From assembly GCA_964369805.1 (NCBI GenBank), contig CAYJFM010000011.1, forward strand, positions 1 through 52,863: a DNA stretch of 52,863 nt, in the 5' to 3' direction. Positions 16,124 through 24,847 of the stretch are shown here, piece after piece (positions within the stretch are counted from its first letter, which is position 1; each line of letters opens with the position of its first letter). The DNA is from CAYJHC01 sp964369805 (lineage in GTDB: Bacteria; Bacillota; Clostridia; Peptostreptococcales; Anaerovoracaceae). Below the pieces are notes generated by a model, which searched no databases, was not told the DNA's origin, and was given only the letters and a program-made list of their open reading frames with translations. Position numbers and translations under genes: made by a program.

Positions 16124-16168
16124 ATAGATGCAAACATTATTAGAGGTAATAATTACTAGGAGGTATTA

Positions 16169-16519
16169 ATGGACGCTGTAATAAGTATTAAAGATTTAGG
16201 TATGTTGTTAATTTTTCTCTCTCTTACAGTTCTAATCATATATTTAATAAGATTAGTTAGTAACAGCATAGAGACGATAAAAAGGACCAATAAGATATTA
16301 GCAGACACGGAAAAAATAACTACCATTGCTAGTAAGCGAACAGAAGATCTTGATGCTATGGTTGACGATGTTAGTGGCGCTGTTTCAGGTATAACAGCAG
16401 CTTACAAAGGAAACGAAAACACAGTGAAATCATTTACTAACTTTATTGCCGCTATAAACTCATTGATAAGTTTAATAAGAAAGGGTACGAGTAAAGATGA
16501 AAGCAACAGGAATAGTTAG
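16169..16519 (+). CDS. Small membrane protein with coiled-coil tail (DUF948-like)
   Basis: A 116-residue protein starting behind CTAGGAGGTATTA. It has one membrane helix at about residues 11-30 (LGMLLIFLSLTVLIIYLIRL) followed by an amphipathic helical region with regularly spaced threonine, isoleucine and aspartate residues. This layout resembles DUF948 proteins, but I cannot confirm the family. Its last 23 bases overlap the AbrB-like gene, so the pair is translated together. Confidence 0.72.
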   Translation: MDAVISIKDLGMLLIFLSLTVLIIYLIRLVSNSIETIKRTNKILADTEKITTIASKRTEDLDAMVDDVSGAVSGITAAYKGNENTVKSFTNFIAAINSLISLIRKGTSKDESNRNS

Positions 16520-16739
16520 AAAAGTAGATGAGTTAGGTAGGATAGTTCTTCCAATTGAAATTAGAAGAACATTCGGTATAGAAATCAAAGATGCTGTGGA
16601 GATTTTTGTAGACGAAGAACATATAATATTAAAGAAATACGAACCAGCATGTATCTTTTGCGGAAATGCAAAAAACATTAAGAAAATTAGTGGCAAGAAT
16701 ATTTGCGAAGATTGCGTAAAGAGCATTGGCCAATTATAA
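16497..16739 (+). CDS. AbrB/SpoVT-family regulator with C-terminal zinc-finger-like motif
   Basis: An 80-residue DNA-binding protein. The N-terminal swapped-hairpin AbrB domain is clear (MKATGIVRKVDELGRIVLPI, then EIRRTFGI). The C-terminal 30 residues carry CIFCG and CEDC, a likely zinc-binding module known in clostridial AbrB-like regulators. It may act as a transition-state or global regulator. The start overlaps the preceding membrane-protein gene, which suggests paired expression. A short hairpin follows before murA. Confidence 0.9.
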   Translation: MKATGIVRKVDELGRIVLPIEIRRTFGIEIKDAVEIFVDEEHIILKKYEPACIFCGNAKNIKKISGKNICEDCVKSIGQL

Positions 16740-16757
16740 TTACAAAAATGAAACTTT

Positions 16758-16786
16758 AACGGCAGGGTAACCTGTCGTTTCTGTCG
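16758..16786 (+). terminator. Hairpin between abrB-like gene and murA
   Basis: AACGGCAGG (16758-16766) pairs with CCTGTCGTT (16771-16779) with one wobble. The T-run afterwards is poor, so termination may be weak. Confidence 0.4.
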
Positions 16787-16811
16787 ATTTTAGTTTGGTT
16801 TTGGAGGATAA

Positions 16812-18077
16812 ATGACAAAATATTTAGTATCAAAAAGTGGACCGCTTAGAGGAGAAATATCTATTAGCGGTGCAAAGAATGCTGTACTGCCACTAATGGC
16901 AGCAACACTTCTTACTGATGATGAATGTATTATTATGGACACACCACATCTAAAAGATGTAGAGATTATGTGTGAATTATTAAGAGCTATGGGAGCTAAG
17001 GTAATTGACTATTTGGAAAGTAACGTAGTAGAAATTCATGCAGAAGATATAAAAACTACAGAAGCACCCGTCGAACTAGTAGGAATGATGAGAGCTTCTA
17101 TTCTAATTCTAGGGCCTTTGCTTGCAAGAGTAGGGAAAGCTAGAATAGCACTTCCGGGAGGTTGTGCCATTGGAGATAGACCGATAGAACTTCACCTTAA
17201 AGGCCTTAAGGCAATGGGTGTAAAGATTAATATAGATGATGAGGGTTGGCTAAACTGTGAGGTTGATAAGCTTGTAGGAACTACAATCTATTTAGACTTT
17301 CCAAGTGTTGGGGCAACAGAAAATATAATGATGGCAGCGGTAAGAGCTGAAGGGACTACTATTCTAGAAAATGCAGCGCAAGAACCAGAAATAGTTGATT
17401 TGGCTAACTTGCTAAATAAAATGGGCGCAAAAATTAGGGGTGCAGGAACAGATAAAATTAGAATTGAAGGAACAGATAAACTTCACGGAGCAAAACACAA
17501 TGTTATTCCAGATAGAATTGAAGCAGGGACTTTTATGGTTGCAGCTGCAATGACAAGAGGAAATGTTTTTGTAAAGAATATTCTACCTGAGCATATTACA
17601 CCTGTAATTGCAAAACTTAAAGAATGCGGTGTTTCTATAGAGGAATTTGAAGATGGATTAATCGTAAAAGGAAATGAAGCTAAGCTTATTTCAACTAATA
17701 TTAAGACTCTACCTTACCCTGGTTTTCCAACAGATATGCAAGCACAATTCATGTCATTTTTAACTACAGTAGATGGTTCAAGTGTTGTAATTGAAACTGT
17801 ATTTGAAAATAGATATATGCATGTAGATGAACTTAATGTTATGGGTGCAAAAATAAGAACCGATGATAGAAGTGCTGTAATTGAAGGTAATGCAGAACTA
17901 ATAGGATCAAAAGTGAAGGCTACTGACTTGAGAGCTGGGGCTGCAGTTGTTCTTGCGGGGTTAGTCGCAGAAGGAGAAACAGAAGTTTCTGAAATTTATC
18001 ATATCGAGAGAGGCTACGAAAAATTTGTAGAAAAATTAAGAAGCCTTGGAGCAAATATTGAAAAGGTTGAAGAATAG
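16812..18077 (+). CDS. murA: UDP-N-acetylglucosamine 1-carboxyvinyltransferase
   Basis: The 421-residue enzyme transfers enolpyruvate from PEP to UDP-GlcNAc, the first committed step of peptidoglycan synthesis in the cytoplasm. The active-site cysteine targeted by fosfomycin lies in PGGCAIGDRPIELH, and ISGAKNAVLP near the N-terminus is the conserved PEP-site lysine/asparagine motif. It follows TTTTGGAGGATAA. Many Firmicutes carry two MurA paralogs; whether this is MurA1 or MurA2 cannot be decided from the window. Confidence 0.95.
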   Translation: MTKYLVSKSGPLRGEISISGAKNAVLPLMAATLLTDDECIIMDTPHLKDVEIMCELLRAMGAKVIDYLESNVVEIHAEDIKTTEAPVELVGMMRASILILGPLLARVGKARIALPGGCAIGDRPIELHLKGLKAMGVKINIDDEGWLNCEVDKLVGTTIYLDFPSVGATENIMMAAVRAEGTTILENAAQEPEIVDLANLLNKMGAKIRGAGTDKIRIEGTDKLHGAKHNVIPDRIEAGTFMVAAAMTRGNVFVKNILPEHITPVIAKLKECGVSIEEFEDGLIVKGNEAKLISTNIKTLPYPGFPTDMQAQFMSFLTTVDGSSVVIETVFENRYMHVDELNVMGAKIRTDDRSAVIEGNAELIGSKVKATDLRAGAAVVLAGLVAEGETEVSEIYHIERGYEKFVEKLRSLGANIEKVEE

Positions 18078-18095
18078 TTAAATTAAAGGAGTAAT

Positions 18096-20054
18096 ATGGC
18101 AAAGAAAAGAGTGCTTGAACTTTTAGCTAAAAAATATCCCAATATTCATGCAGCAACAGCAGAAATAATAAACTTAAATGCAATCTTATCACTACCAAAA
18201 GGGACTGAGTACTTTCTTAGTGATCTTCATGGTGAATATGACGCTTTTGCACATATGATAAAGAGCGCTTCAGGTGGAATTAGAATAAAAATTGATGAAA
18301 CTTTAGGCGCTGACCTCACAAAAGAGGGGAGATATAATTTAGCTGCATTGATATATAACCCAGAGCATGAAATTGAAAAAGTCAAAAAGGCACTATCAGA
18401 AAAAGAATTAGAGAGTTGGTATTATCAGAATATATATAATCTAATTGAAATATGCAGGGCTGTTTCAACTAAGTACTCTAGGTCGAAGGCAAGAAAAAGA
18501 TTACCAAAATACTGGGGATATAGTATAGACGAGCTTTTGCATGCAGATAGCGAGACTAATAGATCACATTACTATACGCAGATAATAAAATCAATAATTG
18601 AAATGAAAGTTGCAGACACGTATGTTAAAGACTTAGCAGAAGTTATAAGCTCTTTGGCTGTTGACAAGCTACATATCATTGGTGATATTTATGATAGAGG
18701 TCCGCACCCCGATTATATTATGGATTTTTTAATGGAACACCATGACGTGGATATCCAATGGGGTAACCATGATATTTTATGGATGGGAGCTGCAGCTGGA
18801 AATTGGGCATGCATTACTAACTTGTTAAGAATTAATATTTCATATAATAATATTGACATGATAGAAGTTGGATACGGAATTAATTTGAGGCCATTAGCTG
18901 TTTTTGCAGAAGAGGTTTATAAAAATGATCCATGTACTAACTTCAAGCCAAAAGGTATAGATGAAAATATCTATGGAGGTATTTCTGAAGAACTTTCAGC
19001 AAAGATGCATAAAGCTATAGCCATTTGTCAGTTTAAAGTTGAAGGGGAAATAATAAAAAACCACCCTGAATTTGAATTGGAAAGCAGACTATCTCTAAAT
19101 CATATAGACTTTGAAAAGAACACAATTATGATTAAGGGTGAGGAGTACGAATTAAAAGATAGTAATTTACCAACTATTGACCCAAAGAATCCTTACAAGC
19201 TAACTGAGGGCGAAGAGAATCTTTTAAAATCTCTGGCTATTTCAATTACAAGCAGTGAAAAATTAAGGGCACATATGGACTTTATGTTCACAAATGGAGC
19301 CATATATCTAAAATCAAACGGTAACTTACTGTATCATGGTTGTATTCCAATGACTGAAGAGGGTGAATTTGATTACTGGGAAATTGACGGCGTAAAATAC
19401 GCAGGCAAAGCTCTGATGGACCACATAGATAAAGTTACAAGAAATGCTTATTATCATGCTGATAGATTTGAAAATAGAGGGTCAACAAGTGATATTATTT
19501 GGTATTTGTGGCTTGGACCTAAGTCACCATTCTTTGGAAAAGATCAAATGACAACCTTTGAGAGACTTTTTATTGCAGATAAAAAAACTCATAAAGAAAA
19601 CACAGCACCATACTATAAGTACATAGACAATAAAGAAACCTGTCAAATGATACTTAAAGAGTTTGGACTTAAAACAGATGGAAGCAATGTAATTTTAAAT
19701 GGGCATGTACCAGTAAAAATTAAAGATGGCGAAAGTCCGGTAAGAGCTGGTGGATTAAGATATATTATTGATGGTGGTATTTCAAAAGCTTATCATAAAA
19801 CTACTGGTATAGCAGGATACACCCTTATATATAATTCATTTAGTCTATCTTTAGTAGAACATATGCCATATATTGGCAAAAATAATGAAGGGGATTATGA
19901 ATATCATAGACCAAAGATAACAACTATTCAATCAAGAAATAAACAGCTTACAATTGCAGATGTAGATAAAGGTGTAGAACTAAAACAAGAAGTTGACGAA
20001 CTTTTAGAACTAATTGAATCTTATAAAGCTGGTAAAATTGGTGAAGTGTTATAA
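18096..20054 (+). CDS. fbp: Fructose-1,6-bisphosphatase, class III
   Basis: This 652-residue protein is the Firmicutes-type FBPase, unrelated to the short class I/II enzymes, and acts in gluconeogenesis. It shows the metallophosphatase motifs FLSDLHGEYDAF, IIGDIYDRGPHPD and WGNHDILWMG in order. The C-terminal region (ILNGHVPVK, then IIDGGISKAYH) is also typical. It starts behind AAAGGAGTAAT, 18 bases after murA, and is followed by the tRNA promoter. Length is normal for the class. Confidence 0.95.
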   Translation: MAKKRVLELLAKKYPNIHAATAEIINLNAILSLPKGTEYFLSDLHGEYDAFAHMIKSASGGIRIKIDETLGADLTKEGRYNLAALIYNPEHEIEKVKKALSEKELESWYYQNIYNLIEICRAVSTKYSRSKARKRLPKYWGYSIDELLHADSETNRSHYYTQIIKSIIEMKVADTYVKDLAEVISSLAVDKLHIIGDIYDRGPHPDYIMDFLMEHHDVDIQWGNHDILWMGAAAGNWACITNLLRINISYNNIDMIEVGYGINLRPLAVFAEEVYKNDPCTNFKPKGIDENIYGGISEELSAKMHKAIAICQFKVEGEIIKNHPEFELESRLSLNHIDFEKNTIMIKGEEYELKDSNLPTIDPKNPYKLTEGEENLLKSLAISITSSEKLRAHMDFMFTNGAIYLKSNGNLLYHGCIPMTEEGEFDYWEIDGVKYAGKALMDHIDKVTRNAYYHADRFENRGSTSDIIWYLWLGPKSPFFGKDQMTTFERLFIADKKTHKENTAPYYKYIDNKETCQMILKEFGLKTDGSNVILNGHVPVKIKDGESPVRAGGLRYIIDGGISKAYHKTTGIAGYTLIYNSFSLSLVEHMPYIGKNNEGDYEYHRPKITTIQSRNKQLTIADVDKGVELKQEVDELLELIESYKAGKIGEVL

Positions 20055-20089
20055 TAAAGTATAAAATGTAATATTATAATAAAAAACAA

Positions 20090-20118
20090 TTGAATTATTT
20101 TATAAAATATATTATACT
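20090..20118 (+). promoter_or_regulatory. Promoter of tRNA-Arg
   Basis: TTGAAT (20090-20095), 17-base spacer, TATACT (20113-20118). Start expected near 20125, some 23 bases before the mature tRNA. Confidence 0.6.
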
Positions 20119-20147
20119 TACATAGGTGTCTGGAAAGGCACTAATGC

Positions 20148-20224
20148 GCGCTATTAGCTCAGCTGGATAGAGTAGTGCACTACGAATGCAAAGGTCGGGG
20201 GTTCGAATCCCTCATGGCGTACCA
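20148..20224 (+). tRNA. tRNA-Arg (anticodon ACG)
   Basis: A 77-base cloverleaf with encoded CCA: loop CTACGAA with anticodon ACG (to be read as ICG), T-loop TTCGAAT and D-arm GCTC/GAGT. Base quality is below average: acceptor G1-U72 and U5-G68 wobbles, D-stem G10-U25, a G27/A43 mismatch in the anticodon stem, and G50-U64. It should still decode CGU, CGC and CGA, which are minor arginine codons in this AGA-rich genome. Confidence 0.92.
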
Positions 20225-20226
20225 AA

Positions 20227-20258
20227 AAATAGAGGCACCGATAGGTACCTCTATTTTT
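20227..20258 (+). terminator. Terminator after tRNA-Arg
   Basis: AAATAGAGGcACC pairs with GGTaCCTCTATTT (one internal mismatch), followed by TTTTT. Confidence 0.8.
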
Positions 20259-20277
20259 AATAGTAAAGGAGAAGGAA

Positions 20278-20345
20278 TTCGAACACGAAAGAGCACGAAC
20301 GTAAAGAAACAGTTCAGCGAACTGTTTCTCAGAGAGTGGTTCGAA
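20278..20345 (+). repeat. Nested imperfect palindrome between tRNA and symporter gene
   Basis: An inner perfect inverted repeat GAAACAGTTC-agc-GAACTGTTTC (20306-20328) lies inside an outer pair TTCGAACAC (20278-20286) and GTGGTTCGAA (20336-20345). No T-run follows, so it is not a terminator. It may be a short dispersed element inserted next to the tRNA, or a structured 5' leader of the symporter. Confidence 0.55.
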
Positions 20346-20364
20346 GCGACTGAAAAGGAGTGAA

Positions 20365-21621
20365 ATGGAAATTATGACAAAAGAAAAGAAGAAACCATCA
20401 TTAGCTATTTATATTGTAGGAGCATTAGCTTTAGGAATTGTTGTAGGGTTATTTATGACTGGCATGCCTGAAATCGCAGATGCATATATTGCGCCATTTG
20501 GAACAATATTTTTGAACCTTATTAAATTCATCGTAATACCAATTGTGTTTTTCTCAATTATTTCAGGAATAATATCCATGAAGGATATTAAAAAAGTAGG
20601 ATCCATCGGGATTAAAACTATTATCTATTTCTTTATGACTACTGCTTTTGCACTTGTGCTTGCATTAATTATAGCGAATTTGTTTAAAGGTTCTTTTGCT
20701 GTTCTTGAAACATCAGATTTAGAATACACTCAAACTAGCGAAACTGTTTCATTTATGGAAACTTTAGTAAATATGTTCCCAAGTAATATAGTACAGCCTT
20801 TTTCTGAAGCTATAATGCTACAAGTTATATTTGCCTCAGTAATTTTTGGATATGGTATACTTGTTGTTGGCGAAAAAGGAAAACCTTTTGCTGACTTTGT
20901 TGAGAGTACAACTGCAATTTCAATTGCTATTATGGATTTAATATTAAAAATTTCTCCAATAGGAGTATTTTGCTTGATTGTTCCTGTTGTTGCAACCCAT
21001 GGAGCCTCAATTTTAGGAAACCTAGGAATGGTTCTTCTTTGTGCATATGTGTGTTATGTTCTGCATACTTTGATAGTATATTCTATAACGGTGAAAGCTT
21101 TTGCTAATATTAACCCATTAACTTTTTTTAAGAAAATGGCTGCAACAATGATGTTTGCTTTTTCCTCATCTTCTTCCGTAGGTGCTCTTCCTTTAAATAT
21201 GGAATCTTGTGAAGCATTAGGAGCAAGGAAGGATGTAACGTCGTTTGTTTTGCCTTTAGGTGCGACAATAAATATGAATGGTACCGCAATTTATCAGGCT
21301 GTATGCGCTGTGTTTATAGCTTCTTGCTATGGTATAGACTTGACGATTGCCCAGATGATTAGTATTGTAATTACAGCAACGCTTGCCTCTGTTGGGACGG
21401 CTGGAGTTCCAGGGGCTGGTGTGGTTATGCTAGCCATGGTTCTTCAAAGTGTAGGTCTTCCAGTTGAAGGAATTGCTTTAGTTATGGGGATCGACAGAAT
21501 TTTTGATATGGGCCGAACAACTGTTAATATTACTGGAGATGCCGCTTGTGCTGTAATAGTGTCTGCTATGGAAGAGAAAAAAGAAGCTAAGAAAATGAAG
21601 TTAGCAGAAAAAAGTAGATAA
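20365..21621 (+). CDS. Dicarboxylate/amino acid:cation symporter (DAACS family)
   Basis: The 418-residue polytopic membrane protein belongs to the GltP/GltT/DctA/SstT family, which imports glutamate, aspartate, serine/threonine or C4-dicarboxylates with sodium or protons. Family motifs are present: the serine-rich reentrant loop FSSSSSVGALPLNM, ATINMNGTAIYQAV, the second reentrant loop VGTAGVPGAGVVML, and the substrate-binding helix MGIDRIFDMGRTTVNITGD. AAAAGGAG precedes the ATG at 20365. Substrate cannot be fixed by eye. The neighbouring fermentation and amino-acid transport genes make an amino acid likely. Confidence 0.92.
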   Translation: MEIMTKEKKKPSLAIYIVGALALGIVVGLFMTGMPEIADAYIAPFGTIFLNLIKFIVIPIVFFSIISGIISMKDIKKVGSIGIKTIIYFFMTTAFALVLALIIANLFKGSFAVLETSDLEYTQTSETVSFMETLVNMFPSNIVQPFSEAIMLQVIFASVIFGYGILVVGEKGKPFADFVESTTAISIAIMDLILKISPIGVFCLIVPVVATHGASILGNLGMVLLCAYVCYVLHTLIVYSITVKAFANINPLTFFKKMAATMMFAFSSSSSVGALPLNMESCEALGARKDVTSFVLPLGATINMNGTAIYQAVCAVFIASCYGIDLTIAQMISIVITATLASVGTAGVPGAGVVMLAMVLQSVGLPVEGIALVMGIDRIFDMGRTTVNITGDAACAVIVSAMEEKKEAKKMKLAEKSR

Positions 21622-21650
21622 TTATTGATTTATAGAAGTTACGTTTGAAT

Positions 21651-22400
21651 ATGAAAGAAATATACATAAAACATAATAAAAGACAAAAAAGATCGATAAT
21701 TTTACTAATAATTTTAATATTCTTAGTATTACTATCAATTGTTATTATAGAATTTTTCAAGTATCCATACTTGGAAACATACAACAAACATAAGGATTAT
21801 CAAGTCTCAGCAGATTCTAAATACATAACAGTAATAGATGATGAAGTAGATACATTTAAAACAGGAGTAATACTGTATCCAGGGGGACTCGTAGATCACC
21901 ATGCATATATTCCTTTAGCTAAGGAAATAGCAGCATATGGACATATAGTCATAATACCAGAGATGCCGCTAACCTTTGCAATATTAAATACAAATGTTGC
22001 AGAAGATATATTGAAAATATATCCAGAAGTAGATTTTGCTATTGGTGGGCATTCCCTAGGAGGTGTAAGCGCAGCTTTGCATTTGAATACAAATGATGGA
22101 ATTGATAAATTGTTTTTATTAGGAGCATATCCTTCTAATAGCTTAAGAAATAGTGATATTAGAGTTGTTTCAATTTATGGAACCTTAGATACAGTTTCGA
22201 GTATTGATAAAATTAAAGGTTCCAGTAGTGACTTACCTAGGGATACGGTATTTTATGAAATTGAAGGAGGAAACCATTCTGGATTTGGAGATTATGGTTT
22301 ACAGTTTTCCGACACTAGCGCAACTATTACACTAGAAAATCAACTTGCAACTTCAGCTGAGCAGATTAATAGATTATTTATTGAGAAACCTAATGAGTAG
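21651..22400 (+). CDS. Membrane-anchored alpha/beta hydrolase
   Basis: The ATG at 21651 gives 249 residues; an in-frame TTG two codons earlier is less likely. A basic N-terminus is followed by one hydrophobic helix at about residues 16-38, so the catalytic domain is probably outside the cell. The nucleophile elbow GGHSLGGVSAA contains the catalytic serine, GGNHSGFGDYG near the C-terminus supplies the likely histidine, and YPGGLVDHHAY fits the oxyanion region. It resembles the alpha/beta-hydrolase-5 family. It follows the symporter gene by 29 bases and may share its transcript. Substrate is unknown. Confidence 0.82.
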   Translation: MKEIYIKHNKRQKRSIILLIILIFLVLLSIVIIEFFKYPYLETYNKHKDYQVSADSKYITVIDDEVDTFKTGVILYPGGLVDHHAYIPLAKEIAAYGHIVIIPEMPLTFAILNTNVAEDILKIYPEVDFAIGGHSLGGVSAALHLNTNDGIDKLFLLGAYPSNSLRNSDIRVVSIYGTLDTVSSIDKIKGSSSDLPRDTVFYEIEGGNHSGFGDYGLQFSDTSATITLENQLATSAEQINRLFIEKPNE

Positions 22401-22601
22401 TACATAAGTAGGGGCTCAGTATAAGGAATTTTAAGATAAAATTCAAGAAATAAGCGATACTTCTAATTGTAGGAATATTCACTAAAAGCACAAACTTGTT
22501 TTGATTTAATTAAATGTTTTTACAATATTGCTTACTAAATTACTTTAAAAATTTTACTTTGTTAATTTTTGGCACTAATTATACTTTTTATCAATTATGT
22601 A

Positions 22602-22629
22602 TTGATTATTATAAATCATGTTGTATAAT
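22602..22629 (+). promoter_or_regulatory. Promoter of small P-loop gene
   Basis: TTGATT (22602-22607), 16-base spacer, TATAAT (22624-22629). The 200 bases upstream of it (22401-22600) are AT-rich and show no gene. Confidence 0.6.
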
Positions 22630-22668
22630 AATTACAAAGTTGCAAAAGATATAAAGGAGGCGATTAAA

Positions 22669-23091
22669 ATGGTTAAATTATTAGTAGGTCATGCTGGTAC
22701 CGGAAAAACCAAGCAAATCATTGATTTAGCTAACGCGGGTGTTGAAGAAGCAAAAGGTAATGTAGTTTTTATAAATAAAAATCAAAGTTTAATGTTCGAT
22801 TTACAACATGACATAAGAGTTGTATGCATGGAAGATTTTCCTAACATTACAAATAGTGACGAATACATTGGGTTTATATATGGAATTATTAGTTCAGATA
22901 ATGACATTGAAAAAATCTTTATTGACGGCATAATGCATCATGCAGATGTATCTCTAGGAGCTTTACCAGGGTTTCTAGCAAGAATTAAAGACATTTCAAA
23001 AACTTACGAGATAGAAATAATTGTAAGCTTAAGTGCTGCACGTGAAGAAATGATCGGTGTAGACTTTGAAAATGTGGAAGTATTGAATTAA
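22669..23091 (+). CDS. Small P-loop ATP-binding protein
   Basis: The ATG at 22669 follows AAAGGAGG by eight bases; an ATG at 22618 falls inside the promoter and is rejected. The 140-residue product starts MVKLLVGHAGTGKTKQII, a textbook Walker A, and has a Walker-B-like strand IEKIFIDGIMHH. No helicase, kinase or ABC signature follows. Similar short proteins in Clostridia are sometimes labelled as PilT-like ATPases, without evidence of a pilus role. It has its own promoter and is closed by two hairpins, so it is a single-gene unit. Confidence 0.8.
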   Translation: MVKLLVGHAGTGKTKQIIDLANAGVEEAKGNVVFINKNQSLMFDLQHDIRVVCMEDFPNITNSDEYIGFIYGIISSDNDIEKIFIDGIMHHADVSLGALPGFLARIKDISKTYEIEIIVSLSAAREEMIGVDFENVEVLN

Positions 23092-23098
23092 TAATGAC

Positions 23099-23128
23099 AG
23101 CAGTGCTATGCACTGCTATTATTTTTTT
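23099..23128 (+). terminator. Terminator after small P-loop gene
   Basis: AGCAGTG (23099-23105) pairs with CACTGCT (23111-23117), followed by ATTATTTTTTT. Confidence 0.82.
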
Positions 23129-23145
23129 CAGCAAAATGAGCAAAT

Positions 23146-23183
23146 AAGACCTGCAGATTACCTGTAGGTCTTAAATGTTTTTT
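23146..23183 (+). terminator. Second hairpin before Nudix gene
   Basis: AAGACCTGCAG (23146-23156) pairs with CTGTAGGTCTT (23162-23172) with one wobble, then AAATGTTTTTT. It may be a back-up terminator. Confidence 0.5.
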
Positions 23184-23194
23184 GTGACTGCTTA

Positions 23195-23203
23195 TGTTAT
23201 AAT
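23195..23203 (+). promoter_or_regulatory. Extended -10 promoter of Nudix gene
   Basis: TGTTATAAT, an ideal extended -10, 45 bases before the Nudix start. No good -35 is visible. Confidence 0.5.
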
Positions 23204-23248
23204 AATATAGTAAGAATTTAGTATGAGTTTATATTAATTTGGTGGAAA

Positions 23249-23872
23249 ATGGAATTAGAATATATTAGAAAAATAATTAAAAATAGAGAAAAGGGTTCGG
23301 TTGGGAATTGTTCATTTTTTTCTGTAATGATACCTTTAGTTGAAATAGAGGGTGAGATTCACGTGCTTTACCAGATAAGGGCAAAAACATTAAAAAGGCA
23401 GCCAGGTGAGATTAGTTTTCCTGGGGGTAAAGTAGAAGCTGAAGAATCTCCAAGAGAGACGGCAATAAGAGAAACTTGCGAAGAGCTTTGCATAGAAGAA
23501 GGGGACATTGAACTTCTGGCAGAGTTTGATACGCTATATGGTAGTACAAATTTTGTTATGTATTCTTTTGTTGGAATTATATCAGAAGAAACATATAAAA
23601 ATATGAAACCTAGTACTGATGAGGTAGATGAGGTGTTTTTAGTCAGCTTGGAATACTTAATGAATAATGAACCAGCTCTTTATGATTTCGAAGTCTTTTC
23701 TAGGCCAGTTACTGATAAAATTCATCATCATAAGGGCATTAATACAGGCTATTCTTGGGGGAAAGCTTTTAATGAGACTCCAGTTTATCCTATTGGTGAC
23801 ACACCTATATGGGGAATTACAGGAAGGGTTACTAGAGAGTTTATCAAGGTAATAAAAAAAGAAAAGATTTAG
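23249..23872 (+). CDS. Nudix hydrolase, CoA pyrophosphatase type
   Basis: The 207-residue protein contains the Nudix box GGKVEAEESPRETAIRETCE with EEL following (residues about 57-78). The preceding LKRQPGEISFPGG matches the signature of the NudL/YeaB family, whose members cleave coenzyme A and its derivatives to phosphopantetheine and 3',5'-ADP. That substrate is inferred from the signature. It starts behind TTTGGTGGAAA and is followed after 53 bases by a nitrilase-family gene, with which it may form an operon. Confidence 0.88.
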   Translation: MELEYIRKIIKNREKGSVGNCSFFSVMIPLVEIEGEIHVLYQIRAKTLKRQPGEISFPGGKVEAEESPRETAIRETCEELCIEEGDIELLAEFDTLYGSTNFVMYSFVGIISEETYKNMKPSTDEVDEVFLVSLEYLMNNEPALYDFEVFSRPVTDKIHHHKGINTGYSWGKAFNETPVYPIGDTPIWGITGRVTREFIKVIKKEKI

Positions 23873-23925
23873 GAATTTGAGTTAAAAAGTGGATATTACT
23901 AAGCTTTATTGTTAGGAGGTTAAGA

Positions 23926-24747
23926 ATGAATAGGTTTAATCTAGGCATTTGCCAAATGGAAGTTGGAACTGAAAAAGAGAATAACTTAGAAAAGGCTAGA
24001 GTTTTAGTTAAAGAAGCAGTAGAAAAGGGTGCGGATATGGTCGCCTTACCAGAAATGTGGAACTGTCCATATTCTAATAAATTTTTTGTCAAATTTGCTG
24101 AGGAAGAAGGCGGGAATACCTATAGATTTATGTCTGAGCTTTCAAAGGAATTAGGAATATATTTAATTGGGGGATCTATTCCAGAAAAAGTGATTTCCAA
24201 TGGGGAACAAAAAATATATAACACTTCATACATCTTTGATAGAGAGGGAAAACTCATTGGTAAGCATAGAAAAGTACATTTGTTTGACATTGATATAAAA
24301 GAGAAAATAACTTTTAAAGAGTCTGACACTTTAACAGCAGGTGATTCATTTAATTCTATTGATACTGAATTTGGGAAAATAGGTGTAGCAATTTGCTTTG
24401 ACATTAGATTTCCAGAAGGATTTAGGAAGATGGCCTTGGAAGGTGCAAAGTTAATTATTTTGCCAGGGGCTTTTAATATGAATACAGGACCTGCACATTG
24501 GCATACTACAATAAAAATTAGGGCGGTGGATAATCAGGTGTATTTTGCTGGGGTTGCTCCAGCTAGGGTAGAGAGTAAGTACTATGTCTCTTATGCTCAC
24601 TCATGTGTGTTCAATCCGTGGGGCGATGAGGAAGTGGACTTAGGTAAGAATGAGGGAGTTTCCGTTTGTGAAATTGACTTGGATTACCTGGAATCAATAA
24701 GGGAACAGCTTCCGCTGTTAAGCGCAAGGATGCCCGAATCTTACTAA
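23926..24747 (+). CDS. Carbon-nitrogen hydrolase (nitrilase superfamily, omega-amidase-like)
   Basis: The 273-residue enzyme has the complete Glu-Lys-Cys triad: glutamate in ALPEMWNCPYS, lysine in HRKVHLFDIDI and cysteine in GVAICFDIRFPE. The sequence around the cysteine and the LFDIDI motif resemble the Nit2/omega-amidase branch, which hydrolyses alpha-ketoglutaramate or related monoamides. AGGAGGTTAAG precedes the ATG. It is cytoplasmic (no signal peptide). The exact amide substrate is not determined by the sequence. Confidence 0.9.
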   Translation: MNRFNLGICQMEVGTEKENNLEKARVLVKEAVEKGADMVALPEMWNCPYSNKFFVKFAEEEGGNTYRFMSELSKELGIYLIGGSIPEKVISNGEQKIYNTSYIFDREGKLIGKHRKVHLFDIDIKEKITFKESDTLTAGDSFNSIDTEFGKIGVAICFDIRFPEGFRKMALEGAKLIILPGAFNMNTGPAHWHTTIKIRAVDNQVYFAGVAPARVESKYYVSYAHSCVFNPWGDEEVDLGKNEGVSVCEIDLDYLESIREQLPLLSARMPESY

Positions 24748-24847
24748 TTAGAGTTTAACTCAGATTAGATGATTTATTTTATAACTAATAATTTGCAAAT
24801 AGCTTTATGTAGGCTAACCATAATAGTAAAACAGAGAAGGATAATTA

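Noticed and set aside
20175..20363. 62-codon open frame from inside the tRNA into the symporter leader
   Set aside because: It begins inside the tRNA, crosses the terminator and palindrome, and has no ribosome binding site.
22618..22668. Earlier ATG for the small P-loop protein
   Set aside because: It overlaps the -10 TATAAT, and the resulting residues precede a canonical N-terminal Walker A start.
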